Assembly: GCF_029395495.1 (NCBI RefSeq) | Contig: NZ_CP113918.1 | Span: 2,108,001 to 2,172,000, forward strand | From: Bifidobacterium sp. ESL0769 | GTDB lineage: Bacteria; Actinomycetota; Actinomycetes; Actinomycetales; Bifidobacteriaceae | DNA length: 64,000 nt | Reading direction: 5' to 3' | Shown here: positions 8,655-17,342 of the stretch, piece by piece | Position numbering within the stretch: position 1 is the first letter of the stretch | How the letters are laid out: each line of letters opens with the position of its first letter | Notes under the pieces: generated by a model | What the model saw: only the letters and a program-made list of their open reading frames with translations | The model's database searches: none | Told to the model about the DNA's origin: nothing | Position numbers and translations under genes: made by a program

Positions 8655-10343
8655 ATGGCAGTAATCGACGACGGAACATCACCACAACAGAATCCAGTTA
8701 TTGGCTTACATCCGATCGAGCCATCTACACAACAAAATCAGGTAATTGGGTTACCCACGACCGACCCATCACTGCAACAAAACACGCAAGGCTATCTTTC
8801 GCCGGTGACCCATGAACCAAAGCAATTGTGGACGGCGACCAGCGGGGATTTGACCCAACGCCGGGAACGTCTTGAGACGCCCGTGCCCATAGCCGAATCG
8901 GGCAATGCGACCACCGTAGTCATCGACCCGACCCGGCAGTATCAGCTTTGGGAAGGAGCCGGCGCGGCCATCACCGATTCCAGCGCTTCTCTTCTGATGA
9001 ACAGCATGAACGCCGAACAGCGCCACGCCATCCTCGAAGAGATGTTCAGCCCCGAGCAGGGTGGCTTCTCGTCGGTGCGCATTTCCATCGGTTCCTGCGA
9101 TTTCGTAAGCCAAAAGTATTACAGTTACGACGACTTGCCGGAGGGCATCGGCACGGACCCGAACCTTGATTACTTCTCCATCGGCACGGGCGCTCCCGGC
9201 GCTCCGGATGCCACCAAAGATCTCAAGAACATCATTCCCGTGTTGCAGGAAATCATGGCCATCAACCCTGCCGTCAAGGTGATGGCTTCGCCGTGGAGTC
9301 CGCCGGCATGGATGAAAACCAACCGCAAATTCGAAGGCGATGGCAGGCTGCGGCTCGGCGAATACTGCGGCAACGGCTATCGTCGGCAGGACACGGTGGA
9401 TTTCGTTTACGCTCAATATTTCGTCAAATTCATCGAAGCCTATGCCAGCTATGGCATTCCGATCACCTCGGTGACCATGCAGAATGAACCGAGCAACTCG
9501 CCGCAGTGGCCCATGGCCATCTGGACGCCCGAGGAGCTGGCAAAATGGGGCAGCGAATATCTGCGGCCCTGCCTCGACGCCACGTTCCCGGACGTCGAGA
9601 TCTACTTCGGTGACGACGGCCTGCGCTTCTTCCAGCGCCCGGTGAGCGACTACATGACATTGGCCGAGGCTCAGGCGTTCGCGGGCGTCGCTTTCCACAC
9701 TTACTCAGGCCTGCCCAAGTGGGTGCTCAACGGCACACGCCAGTTCCCGGGATGGAAAGCCGCAATGAGCGAGCGCCGCTGCATGCTTGACGAGACGGTT
9801 GACGAGGCCAGCCACGTGATGTTCGGCGAAATCGGCACCGGCCTGGTGCGCAACAACGTCGGGCTCATCAACCTGTGGAACATCGCGCTGGACGAGCAGG
9901 GTTTCCCGAGCTACGCCAGGACGCGTGGCCGCCGCGGGGTCATCACCATCGATTCGAAAACTGGCAAGGTCAAGCGCAACCTCGAGTACTTCATGCTGCG
10001 CAACTTCGGCCAGGACGTGTGCCCCGGTTCCCGGCGCGTGGCCTCCACCAACCACACCCCCGACGGACGGCACGGCGGCTTGGGCTCGGTCGCGTTCATC
10101 GAGCCGAACGGACGCGGCTTTGCTGGCTTCCTTTACAATCCGACCGAAGAACCGATTGAGGCGGCAGTCACCTTCGCCGGAGAAGGCGCCGCCTGGCGTC
10201 ACGTCACCGTTCCCGCCTACGGCACCGTGACTTTCCATTTGTCCGATTCGCCGATCAACACCAGCTCGGTGCCCGCAGATGACGATTTCAAGATCACCTA
10301 CACCCCTCACCCCGCCGATGACCACGACGAGCGCATTTTCTAA
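8655..10343 (+). CDS. GH30 family glycoside hydrolase (cytoplasmic)
   Basis: About 562 residues from the ATG at 8655, which has AAAGGAG nine bases upstream; an in-frame ATG at 8541 directly after GGGAGGGG would add 38 residues. The clan A barrel shows the acid/base in TMQNEP (Glu 278) and the probable nucleophile in AMSERRC (Glu 373), with a C-terminal beta domain ending near TVTFHL. There is no signal peptide, so it acts on imported sugars. GH30 includes glucosylceramidase-like, xylosidase, beta-1,6-glucanase and beta-1,6-galactanase activities, and the substrate cannot be fixed from sequence. The N-terminus carries an odd triple repeat around QQN-VIGL. The gene is divergent from the importer and likely shares its operator. 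Confidence 0.85.
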   Translation: MAVIDDGTSPQQNPVIGLHPIEPSTQQNQVIGLPTTDPSLQQNTQGYLSPVTHEPKQLWTATSGDLTQRRERLETPVPIAESGNATTVVIDPTRQYQLWEGAGAAITDSSASLLMNSMNAEQRHAILEEMFSPEQGGFSSVRISIGSCDFVSQKYYSYDDLPEGIGTDPNLDYFSIGTGAPGAPDATKDLKNIIPVLQEIMAINPAVKVMASPWSPPAWMKTNRKFEGDGRLRLGEYCGNGYRRQDTVDFVYAQYFVKFIEAYASYGIPITSVTMQNEPSNSPQWPMAIWTPEELAKWGSEYLRPCLDATFPDVEIYFGDDGLRFFQRPVSDYMTLAEAQAFAGVAFHTYSGLPKWVLNGTRQFPGWKAAMSERRCMLDETVDEASHVMFGEIGTGLVRNNVGLINLWNIALDEQGFPSYARTRGRRGVITIDSKTGKVKRNLEYFMLRNFGQDVCPGSRRVASTNHTPDGRHGGLGSVAFIEPNGRGFAGFLYNPTEEPIEAAVTFAGEGAAWRHVTVPAYGTVTFHLSDSPINTSSVPADDDFKITYTPHPADDHDERIF

Positions 10344-10369
10344 TCGCTAAGTCACCGCTAAACGACCGC

Positions 10370-10413
10370 AAAGCGCCACCTCCCAATCTAAAGGAAGTCG
10401 GCGCTTTGTTTTA
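10370..10413 (+). terminator. Rho-independent terminator of GH30 gene
   Basis: Arms AAAGCGCC (10370-10377) and GGCGCTTT (10400-10407) follow the GH30 stop codon and are succeeded by GTTTTA. Confidence 0.7.
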
Positions 10414-10426
10414 AATCGTTCCTAGT

Positions 10427-10694
10427 CGTTACTAACGTATTTATACGTTAGTAACGAGAAGAACTTTTGTCAAATTTTCAACATATTTCTGTAAATGTAA
10501 GATGATTTATTATATCAGTAAGATATATAAAGTATTTATACTTTATATATATCTTAATTATTTGTCAAATAATTTGCGTGTTGCCAACATTATTTTGATT
10601 TATTCATGTCTTTAAGACTGATTGATAAAGTACTTGTACTTTATCAATATACTAATCGTTTGTCAAATTATGGCGTGTGGGATAGTATTGAAGA
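10427..10694 (+). promoter_or_regulatory. Triplicated hairpin-plus-box control region of the AbiE pair
   Basis: Three units precede abiEi. Each has a palindrome followed within 6-10 bases by TTTGTCAAAT. The palindromes are 10427-10456 (13-base arms, CGTTACTAACGTA), 10520-10554 (AAGATATATAAAGTA, one 2-base indel) and 10621-10648 (12-base arms, ATTGATAAAGTA). The boxes start at 10466, 10561 and 10659, so units repeat every 95-98 bases. The last box supplies a -35 (TTGTCA, 10660-10665), and 17 bases later TAGTAT (10683-10688) is a -10. The predicted transcript starts at the ATG at 10695, making it leaderless. AbiEi antitoxins are known to repress their own promoters through inverted repeats, so operator function is likely. 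Confidence 0.7.
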
Positions 10695-11645
10695 ATGGTT
10701 GCGCAATACGTTTTTTATAAAAAGAAAAACAGCAAGGAAGTATCCGACGCTGTGAAGGAAGAGAGCGCCGCTTTCAATAACGTATTGAGCTTTTCCGCAA
10801 TCAAAACAATTTACAATAACCTTCAGAAACGTCAGTTCTTACTTCAAAAGGTATCTTTTGCGGGATTCAGGGATTATCTAGTCTCCCCCGAAGCGAATCT
10901 GTTCGAGGAATTGCGAATATCCAAGAAAGACAAAGAGGCCGACACCGTCAGGCTGATTCCCAGAAACGAACCAGTTTCTCCGTACGCCATAGCACTCTCG
11001 CTTTCCGGACGCACGTATATCTCCCATTATTCGGCTCTGTATCTCAATGATCTGACCTTGAATGTTCCTAAACCCATCTATGTCAAAAAGAAAAGGACGA
11101 AAGCCAAAGTATCCGAGCGAAACACGGAGCTGTCGCAATCTCAAATAGACAAGGCATTTTCGACTCCGGCAAGAATGACCAACAACATATACACATTCGA
11201 ATACGACGGCAGACCGTATGAAGTCTACTTGCTGGATCAATCCGCAACCGTAGATAAAGGCCTTACCGAGATGCAAGTGCCGAACGCCCCTTCAGAAATT
11301 TCCGTAAGCGGCGTGGAAAAGACACTTGTCGAATGCACCGTGAAACCGGACTATTCAGGCGGCGCGCAAGAGGTACTGGAAGCTTTCGCGAGAGCCAAGG
11401 GCGAGCTAAAAGTACTCAGAATGATGCAATTGCTCGACAACGGCCAATACCTGTTCCCGTATGGAAAGAACATACTTTTTTACATGGATAGGGCAGGCTA
11501 TTCGGAACAGCAGAAAAATCTTGTTGCCAGCAGATTGGATCCAGACAAGAAAAAATTCAACATGTATCTGCAAAAGAATATGCGCGACAAGCTGTTCGAC
11601 TCCGACATTGGGGTCTATTATCCGAAAGGACTAGGTGCTGCATGA
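10695..11645 (+). CDS. abiEi: AbiEi-like antitoxin and autorepressor (type IV toxin-antitoxin)
   Basis: A 316-residue protein that would neutralise the AbiEii toxin and repress the operon. The C-terminal half matches AbiEi proteins: VSGVEKTLVECTVKPDYSGG near residue 220, then a helical domain (EVLEAFARAKGELKVLRMMQLL). The N-terminal part differs from the usual winged-helix antitoxins, but contains a lysine-rich stretch (YVKKKRTKAKVSE) suited to DNA binding. No ribosome-binding site precedes the ATG; a -10 box ends seven bases before it, so the mRNA is probably leaderless. It overlaps the toxin gene by four bases. Base composition is more AT-rich than its neighbours, consistent with acquisition. 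The family call rests on the motif and the partner. Confidence 0.78.
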   Translation: MVAQYVFYKKKNSKEVSDAVKEESAAFNNVLSFSAIKTIYNNLQKRQFLLQKVSFAGFRDYLVSPEANLFEELRISKKDKEADTVRLIPRNEPVSPYAIALSLSGRTYISHYSALYLNDLTLNVPKPIYVKKKRTKAKVSERNTELSQSQIDKAFSTPARMTNNIYTFEYDGRPYEVYLLDQSATVDKGLTEMQVPNAPSEISVSGVEKTLVECTVKPDYSGGAQEVLEAFARAKGELKVLRMMQLLDNGQYLFPYGKNILFYMDRAGYSEQQKNLVASRLDPDKKKFNMYLQKNMRDKLFDSDIGVYYPKGLGAA

Positions 11646-12505
11646 CGACTGAGGAACTGACCAACCAGGAAATCATCGCGAAGGCCCTGTCCGCCTTGTT
11701 CTCGATAGACGAGTTTGCCGGCAGAATCGCTTTGCACGGCGGGCAAGCGCTGATTGCGCACAATATCAGTCATCGTGCGTCTCAGGACATCGATCTTTAC
11801 GTTGAAGAAAATTCGATTACTGAGCAGGAAAGAACACTCATAGAAGAGGCGCTGAAGGAACAATTCAATGATTCCAGTATGGAGGTCAGAAACACCAAAC
11901 TGGACCATCTGCCTAGTAAAACAGAGCCGAAAAGACTCGCAAGAATCGTCGTCAGAGTCGCCGATAAAACCGACTCAACCAACAAAAACCGACGAGCACC
12001 CGTCCGTCATTTCGGGGACACGAGAAGTCTCAAGATAGAAATTTCCCTCAACAATAGAATGTTTTGCCTGGACAAAATCAACTCCGATGGCGTTGAAATA
12101 GCGGTCTCGTCTCTGGTCAGAATAATTTACGAAAAAATGCTGTCATTGTGCCAGAACGCGCCAAGTTATCTGAAAACGAATTCTCGTGAATCCAACACCG
12201 GAAAAGGGCTGAGAGCCAAGGATCTCTTCGACATGTCATCGATTCTTCGTTCAAGGCCCGAAACAGGAACCGAGATAATCCAAGCCAATCAGATCATCTT
12301 CTTGAAAACGATGATGAAAGATATCGATGTGACTAAGAATGATTTTCTAACGTTAAAGCAAGATCTCGATGATTACAGCGAGCGATACAACGAAGAATAC
12401 AACAATATGAGCAGAGACCAAGTTCCGCTTGACGAGCGCATTGACTTCACAGATGCAAAAGCTTGCGTGCTGGAAGCGCTTAATGCAATATTGGGAGTAA
12501 TTTAG
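11642..12505 (+). CDS. abiEii: AbiEii/AbiGii-family nucleotidyltransferase toxin
   Basis: A 287-residue member of the nucleotidyltransferase AbiEii family, toxins or phage-abortive-infection factors of the DUF1814 type. Visible motifs are LHGGQALIAHNISHRASQDID at residues 31-51, containing the GG...R-S-DID metal-binding core, and KIEISLNN further on, then KDLFDM at about residue 200, the conserved helix motif of the family. Its ATG overlaps the antitoxin stop codon (ATGA), implying translational coupling and keeping toxin below antitoxin. It is followed by a strong hairpin at 12522-12562. Action is expected in the cytoplasm; the substrate is unknown, though related enzymes modify tRNA. Confidence 0.85.
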   Translation: MTTEELTNQEIIAKALSALFSIDEFAGRIALHGGQALIAHNISHRASQDIDLYVEENSITEQERTLIEEALKEQFNDSSMEVRNTKLDHLPSKTEPKRLARIVVRVADKTDSTNKNRRAPVRHFGDTRSLKIEISLNNRMFCLDKINSDGVEIAVSSLVRIIYEKMLSLCQNAPSYLKTNSRESNTGKGLRAKDLFDMSSILRSRPETGTEIIQANQIIFLKTMMKDIDVTKNDFLTLKQDLDDYSERYNEEYNNMSRDQVPLDERIDFTDAKACVLEALNAILGVI

Positions 12506-12521
12506 CCACTACTAGTTAAAG

Positions 12522-12562
12522 CGAAGTGCCGCCTTCCTCTATCCAGGGAAGGCGGCACTTCG
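12522..12562 (+). terminator. Hairpin terminator after the AbiE pair
   Basis: Perfect 16-base arms CGAAGTGCCGCCTTCC (12522-12537) and its complement (12547-12562), nine-base loop. It lacks a strong T tract on the plus strand. Confidence 0.6.
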
Positions 12563-12566
12563 TCAT

Positions 12567-12789
12567 ATTCGCTCTAAAAAAGCACCCTTAGTCAGAGTGA
12601 TGGGACGGTATATGTGTTGTTCTGGCGTAACCTTGCCCGAACGGACTCGAGTCTTTTATCTTTTTATTCGCTTCAAAAAAGCACCATTAGTCAGAGCGAT
12701 GGGGACGGATATATGCGTTGCTCGACCGTAAAGACTCGGCCTGAGCGGCCCGGAGCGTGTCGAGCAATGTATATATTCGTCCCCATCGC
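12567..12789. repeat. Structured intergenic element: two diverged copies plus 31-bp inverted repeat
   Basis: The words AAAAAAGCACC and TTAGTCAGAG occur in both copies, the second 99 bases after the first (AGCACC at 12581 and 12680). The second copy runs into a long stem: 31-base arms at 12696-12726 and 12759-12789 enclosing GC-rich sequence with GGCC-TGAGC-GGCC. The three differences between the arms would all be G-U pairs in plus-strand RNA, so the whole stem stays paired in that strand. It lies between abiEii and manD, whose 3' ends converge here. Confidence 0.6.
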
Positions 12790-12811
12790 GGCAGTCACTA
12801 AGAAAAATCAC

Positions 12812-14059
12812 TCACCACTCGTGCATCGTGCCGTCCAGCAGCCTGTCAACCGGCAGCGGAGCCGGCTGGTACGGGTACTTGGCGGCAAGCTTCTCATCGA
12901 AGTCGACGCCGAGGCCCGGCTTGTTGCCCGGGTGCAGATAGCCATCCTTGAACGTGTACGAAGTATGGAAGACCTCGAGCGTCTCGTCGCTGTGCTTCAT
13001 GTACTCCTGGATGCCGAAGTTCGGGATCGCGAGGTCAAGGTGCAGGTTCGCGGCCATGCCGACCGGCGAGACGTCGGTGGGGCCGTGGAATCCGGACTTG
13101 ACGCCGAAGAGCTCGGCGAAGGCCATGAGCTTCTTCATGTGGGTGAGGCCACCGGTGTGGGTGACGGCCGAACGCACGTAGTCGATGAGCTGCTCCTCGA
13201 TCAGGGTGATGTAGTCGGTCCAGGAGTTGATGATCTCGCCGATGGCGATTGGGGTGGTGGTGTGCTCGCGCACCAGGCGCAGGAACTGCTGGTTGTCCTC
13301 CGCAGGAGTGGTGTCCTCCATCCAGAAGAGGTCGTAGGGCTCGAGCGCCTTGCCGAAGCGGGCAGCCTCGATCGGGCGCAGACGGTGGTGGGAATCGTGC
13401 AGCAGGATGAGATCCTTGCCGTACTTGTTGCGCACCTCCTCGAAAACGCCGGGGATAGTGTTGAGGTAGGTGCGGGCATCCCAGACCTCCTCGACCGGAA
13501 CGCTGGTGCGGCGCGCTGGCTCGTAGTCGTAACGCATACCCTTCTCGCCCTCACCGGTCTGCGCGTTGGCCGAAGCCGCGACACCGTAGGTGGAAGGAAT
13601 GCCAGGCAGCGCATACTGAATACGCGTGGCCTTGAAGCCCATGTCTCGATACATATCAATCGAATCGAACAGGCTTGGCAAATCGGTGCCGGAGGCGTGC
13701 GCGTAGGTCAGGATGCCCTTGCGGGACGCGCCACCGAGCAGGTCGTAGACAGGAACGCCGAGCTTCTTGCCCTTGATGTCCCAGAGCGCCACGTCGACTG
13801 CGCTGATGGCGGCCATCGTCACCGGCCCGCGCTTCCAATAGGCACCCTTGTAGAGGTACTGCCACATGTCTTCGATGTTGTCCTCGTTCTTGCCGATGAG
13901 GGCGGGGGTGATGGTCTTCAGGTATTCCGCGGCGACCAGCTCACGTCCGTTGAGCGTCGCATCGCCCAAACCGACAATGCCGTCCGTCGTAGTGAGTTTG
14001 AGGACGACGAAATTGCGCCCCGGGCTCGTAACGAATACTTCGGCCTTTTCGATAGCCAT
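12812..14059 (-). CDS. manD: D-mannonate dehydratase, enolase superfamily (ManD/RspA type)
   Basis: A 415-residue cytoplasmic enzyme that dehydrates D-mannonate to 2-keto-3-deoxygluconate. The enolase-superfamily layout is clear: N-terminal capping domain, then barrel with metal ligands in [18 protein letters not shown] and AIGEIINSW, and the C-terminal [10 protein letters not shown] and GIQEYMKH blocks typical of ManD. Length fits the family (about 400). The start has AAAGGA six bases upstream. It is the last gene of the uxaC-uxuB-manD operon, consistent with glucuronate catabolism. RspA-type paralogues with weak or no dehydratase activity look similar, so the operon is the main support for true ManD function. 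Confidence 0.88.
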   Translation of the reverse strand: MAIEKAEVFVTSPGRNFVVLKLTTTDGIVGLGDATLNGRELVAAEYLKTITPALIGKNEDNIEDMWQYLYKGAYWKRGPVTMAAISAVDVALWDIKGKKLGVPVYDLLGGASRKGILTYAHASGTDLPSLFDSIDMYRDMGFKATRIQYALPGIPSTYGVAASANAQTGEGEKGMRYDYEPARRTSVPVEEVWDARTYLNTIPGVFEEVRNKYGKDLILLHDSHHRLRPIEAARFGKALEPYDLFWMEDTTPAEDNQQFLRLVREHTTTPIAIGEIINSWTDYITLIEEQLIDYVRSAVTHTGGLTHMKKLMAFAELFGVKSGFHGPTDVSPVGMAANLHLDLAIPNFGIQEYMKHSDETLEVFHTSYTFKDGYLHPGNKPGLGVDFDEKLAAKYPYQPAPLPVDRLLDGTMHEW

Positions 14060-14245
14060 ATCGATTCCTTTCTATTGCGCAACTTGCGGCTTCCTTAACC
14101 GTGCGTTGCTGTTTACTTCCATTTAAATTTTGATAACCAAACCGTTTGTGCTGATATCGGCTCAACGCGACCAACCAGCTCCAGCCAATCCAATCGGTAC
14201 AATCCGACCAACCAGCTCAACCGCCCCAAACCAAATCCCGCCAAT

Positions 14246-15673
14246 TCACGACATCAGATGAGCCGCGGCAGCCCCAGTCACCTCGTCCATCTGATTGGCC
14301 ACCTCATCGACGAACGCCGAAGAGCCGCCAAGAGAATGATCAAGATAGGAAACCACGTATTTCACGGCTTTCCGGTCAATGCTCCCATCGGCCGCTTTGC
14401 AGGCCCTCGCGCACGCGACGACCTTGTCTTTATTGACGTCGGCAAGCCTGTCGCTGTAGCGGGTAAGGAACTGTATCCACGCGGCAATGGCACGAGCAGG
14501 GGGAACGATTGAGGCACCGTCTTTCAACGCTTTTCGAGCGACGGGCACGATACGAACCGGCAGTTTTTCGCTTCCGTCGGAGGCGATCTGCATCAGCAGG
14601 TGGCGGATATTGGGGTTCTCGAAACGCTCAAGCAGCTGGCGCCGGTATTCCTCGGTGGACACGCTGACATAGCGCCCAGCCAAATCCCACCATTCGTTGA
14701 TCCAAGCGCGCAGGGTCGGGTCGGCGACCGCATCGGCGACGGTCTCATAGCCGAACAGCGACCCGCAATAAGCCAGGGTCGAGTGGGAACCGTTGAGCAT
14801 CCACAGCTTGCGTTCCTCATACGGCGTGACGTCATCGGTAATGACGGCACCGACTTCGCCCCAAGCCGGACGGCCGGCCGGGAAGTCGCCGGCGATCACC
14901 CATTCATGGAACGGCTCAGTGCGCACCGGAACCGCATCATGCCAACCCTTGACCCGTTCGACCAGTTCGATGTCACTCTGTGTTGTGGCAGGTGTAATGC
15001 GATCGACCATGGAAGTCGCCCAAGCGACATTGAGCCGTGTCCAATCCAGCAATGACGGATCGACCTCAGCGATGGCCTGCTCGACCACCTTGCGGAACGC
15101 GGCGCCGTTACCGGCCAGATTGTCGCAAGGCAGCACGGTAATCGGACCGGCCCCCGCGCTTCTGCGGGCCAAGAAACCTGCGACCATACGCACAGGGACG
15201 GTTTTGAGACCATCGGCTTGTGAATCGGTTTTCAGTGCCTGCAAATCTGAAGCGACATCGGGGTTGGCAACGTCCAAATCGCCATCCTGGTTGCGCACAT
15301 ACCCGGCTTCGGTGATGGTCGAGGTGACGATGGAGATATCAGGATTGGCGAAACGGGCACGCAACGCCGCCGTATCCAGTCCGCTATACATGGAAGAAAT
15401 CGAGGAGATAACTTCGAATTCGTCGCCTTTCGCTCCGGAAGTAATCAAGGTGTACACACAACCCTGCTCTTCAAGCGAATCACGCATCCAAGCGCCCCGA
15501 CCCGTAAAACCGGCGATACCCCATTCCGCCGCATCGGGAGCGTGTTCGGTGTACCAAGACTGGTGCGCACGCGTGAAATTACCGATTCCCAGATGGATGA
15601 TTTTTTCAGGCGCGGCCGGGCGACCGTTCTTTTCACGGCTGATTTGAGGAATTGAAACGCTATCTGTTGACAT
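14246..15673 (-). CDS. uxuB: Fructuronate reductase (mannitol dehydrogenase family)
   Basis: A 475-residue NAD-dependent enzyme of the long-chain polyol dehydrogenase family; it would reduce D-fructuronate to D-mannonate. Seen in the sequence: IIHLGIGNFTRAHQ near residue 25 (cofactor-binding loop), TSTITEAGY, the VLPCDNLAGNG block and the catalytic-region KLWMLNGSHSTLAYCG. The start has GAGGGG five bases upstream. It lies between uxaC and manD on the same strand, which favours UxuB over mannitol dehydrogenase or tagaturonate reductase. The 121-base gap to uxaC is unusual low-complexity sequence built from TTCG words. Confidence 0.9.
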   Translation of the reverse strand: MSTDSVSIPQISREKNGRPAAPEKIIHLGIGNFTRAHQSWYTEHAPDAAEWGIAGFTGRGAWMRDSLEEQGCVYTLITSGAKGDEFEVISSISSMYSGLDTAALRARFANPDISIVTSTITEAGYVRNQDGDLDVANPDVASDLQALKTDSQADGLKTVPVRMVAGFLARRSAGAGPITVLPCDNLAGNGAAFRKVVEQAIAEVDPSLLDWTRLNVAWATSMVDRITPATTQSDIELVERVKGWHDAVPVRTEPFHEWVIAGDFPAGRPAWGEVGAVITDDVTPYEERKLWMLNGSHSTLAYCGSLFGYETVADAVADPTLRAWINEWWDLAGRYVSVSTEEYRRQLLERFENPNIRHLLMQIASDGSEKLPVRIVPVARKALKDGASIVPPARAIAAWIQFLTRYSDRLADVNKDKVVACARACKAADGSIDRKAVKYVVSYLDHSLGGSSAFVDEVANQMDEVTGAAAAHLMS

Positions 15674-15719
15674 TGCTGCCCCTCTCCTTAAGCGCGGTCA
15701 TATCCTACGTTATTTTTAA

Positions 15720-15815
15720 GTCTTTTCGACTAATTCGGCTTATTCGGTTCCGTCAGTCCCTTTCGGCTCGTTCGATTCGTTCGATTCGTTCGGTTTATTC
15801 GGCCTTTTCGGCACC
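15720..15815. repeat. TTCG-rich low-complexity repeat between uxaC and uxuB
   Basis: Degenerate words of the type nTTCGG or nTTCGA recur about every nine bases from about 15727 to 15812, including tandem GTTCGATTC, and reach into the last codons of uxaC. It looks like slippage-expanded sequence in the operon spacer. Confidence 0.65.
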
Positions 15816-17243
15816 ACCGATTTTGAACACTCGCTTTGGCTGGGTGGAAACCTGAGCACGCATAATCGCAAGCCCTTCGTCCATCGAAATCCGGCGGTCG
15901 CAGACCAATGAGGATACGAAACTTGCGGTGACCCTGCGGTTCATGTCATGCCGGGAGGGAATCGAGCAAATCGCCCGGGTGTCATCGATGAACCCGGAAA
16001 GCTTGGCGAACCCAGCATAGGGAACGACGGCGTGGAAATAGCGCGAAATCGAATCCGGCGCATCGATGAACCACCAAGGAGCGCCGATATAGAAGGCGGG
16101 ATAGAAGCCGGCGAGCGGCGCAAGTTCGCGCGAAAACACGGTTTCATCATCGGTGAATGCCACGAAATGGAAATCGGGATTATTGCCATATTCGTTGAGC
16201 AGCGGGCGCAACCCTTCGACGAACTCGGCCCGGGCCGGGATATCGCCGCCGACGTCCGCACCGTAGTGTGCAAAGGCCGCGGCGTCATAATTGCGCGCGA
16301 TGGCAGGGTGCACGGTCATCACCAAGCCGTCTTCCTGAGCGAACCTGGCTTGGTCGTTAAACAAGTGGGCACGCAGACGGGCAGCATCACCGGCCTCGAT
16401 GTTACCCGCGTAAGCTTCAGCGAACAACATGCGTACTTCACCGTCCGAAAGCCGCTCCGAGTTGAGATCGACGTGAGAATGATCGCTTAAAACGGCTCCA
16501 TGATCCTTGAAATACCGCCTTCTGCTGCGCATCGCCTCGGTGAAACCGAGGTAGGTGGAGGCATCGATATCGGCACTGGCACCCAAATCGCGAACCAATT
16601 GCGGCCAGTCGGCGCGAGACGGTTCAAGGTATTTGTCAGGGCGAAACGCAGGAGCGACAAACGGCTTGAAATCGGGGTCAGCGTTGACCTGATCGTGCAG
16701 CTTCAGATCACTGACCGGGTCGTCGGTGGTCGAGACGAATTCCATATTGAAGCGGTTGGCGAGCGCCCGAGTGCTAAATTCCGGGGTTTTGAGCATTTCA
16801 TTGAGTTCGTCGTAAATCGCGCTGGCGGAATCGGGCCCGAACTTCTTGTTGATGCCGAATACCCGAACCAGCGAGTCCTCGAACCAATAACGCATCGGGG
16901 TGCCGGCAAAGGCAAACCAATACTTGCCAAAAAGCAAAAACGCGTCACGCGCCTGCGCTTCGGTGAAATCGGTTTGGCCAACTCCCAAAGCGCTCAACGG
17001 TACGCCTTGGCCATGCAAAATCCGGGTCACGTAATGATCTGGCGTGATGAACAAATCGGTGGGGTTCGCGAAATGCTTGTCGCGGGCAAACCATTCGACC
17101 GGGATATGGCCGTGGGGCGAAACAATGGGAAGGTCTTTCACCGATTCGTAAAGCTCCCGGGCCACGCGCAACGGCAAACCTTCCGCCGGCAGCAAACGAT
17201 CGGGAGACAAAACAGGTTCAGATATATCCGTCTGGCCAACCAT
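15795..17243 (-). CDS. uxaC: Glucuronate isomerase
   Basis: A 482-residue cytoplasmic isomerase converting D-glucuronate to D-fructuronate (and galacturonate to tagaturonate in many species). The UxaC signature is present: IVSPHGHIPVEWF near residue 40, with metal-binding histidines, YHWLFGR-like NYDAAAFAHYGADVGGDIPA later, and the C-terminal SRHDMNRRV with SLVCDRRISM. The ATG at 17243 is chosen because GAGGA lies seven bases upstream; a GTG 13 codons earlier has no site. It begins the uxaC-uxuB-manD operon and is divergent from the LacI gene, sharing a 167-base control region. Confidence 0.92.
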   Translation of the reverse strand: MVGQTDISEPVLSPDRLLPAEGLPLRVARELYESVKDLPIVSPHGHIPVEWFARDKHFANPTDLFITPDHYVTRILHGQGVPLSALGVGQTDFTEAQARDAFLLFGKYWFAFAGTPMRYWFEDSLVRVFGINKKFGPDSASAIYDELNEMLKTPEFSTRALANRFNMEFVSTTDDPVSDLKLHDQVNADPDFKPFVAPAFRPDKYLEPSRADWPQLVRDLGASADIDASTYLGFTEAMRSRRRYFKDHGAVLSDHSHVDLNSERLSDGEVRMLFAEAYAGNIEAGDAARLRAHLFNDQARFAQEDGLVMTVHPAIARNYDAAAFAHYGADVGGDIPARAEFVEGLRPLLNEYGNNPDFHFVAFTDDETVFSRELAPLAGFYPAFYIGAPWWFIDAPDSISRYFHAVVPYAGFAKLSGFIDDTRAICSIPSRHDMNRRVTASFVSSLVCDRRISMDEGLAIMRAQVSTQPKRVFKIGGAEKAE

Positions 17244-17342
17244 GGCACCATCCTCACATTCCGCGACGAACCAGAGATTCACCGCGATGTCAAAACCCCT
17301 ATTTGCCTTTTAGTGTACGTGACACGTCTTGGTGTTGTATTC

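Noticed and set aside
10444..10660. Divergent promoters reading TTGACA on the minus strand from the TTTGTCAAAT boxes
   Set aside because: The boxes do contain TTGACA in reverse, but only two of three have a plausible -10 at 17 bases and no gene lies in that direction except the end of GH30.
12614..14098. 494-codon open frame on the plus strand
   Set aside because: It is antisense to manD, whose enolase-superfamily motifs are clear; the plus-strand protein is Arg/Val-rich with no domain, as expected for a GC-rich shadow frame.
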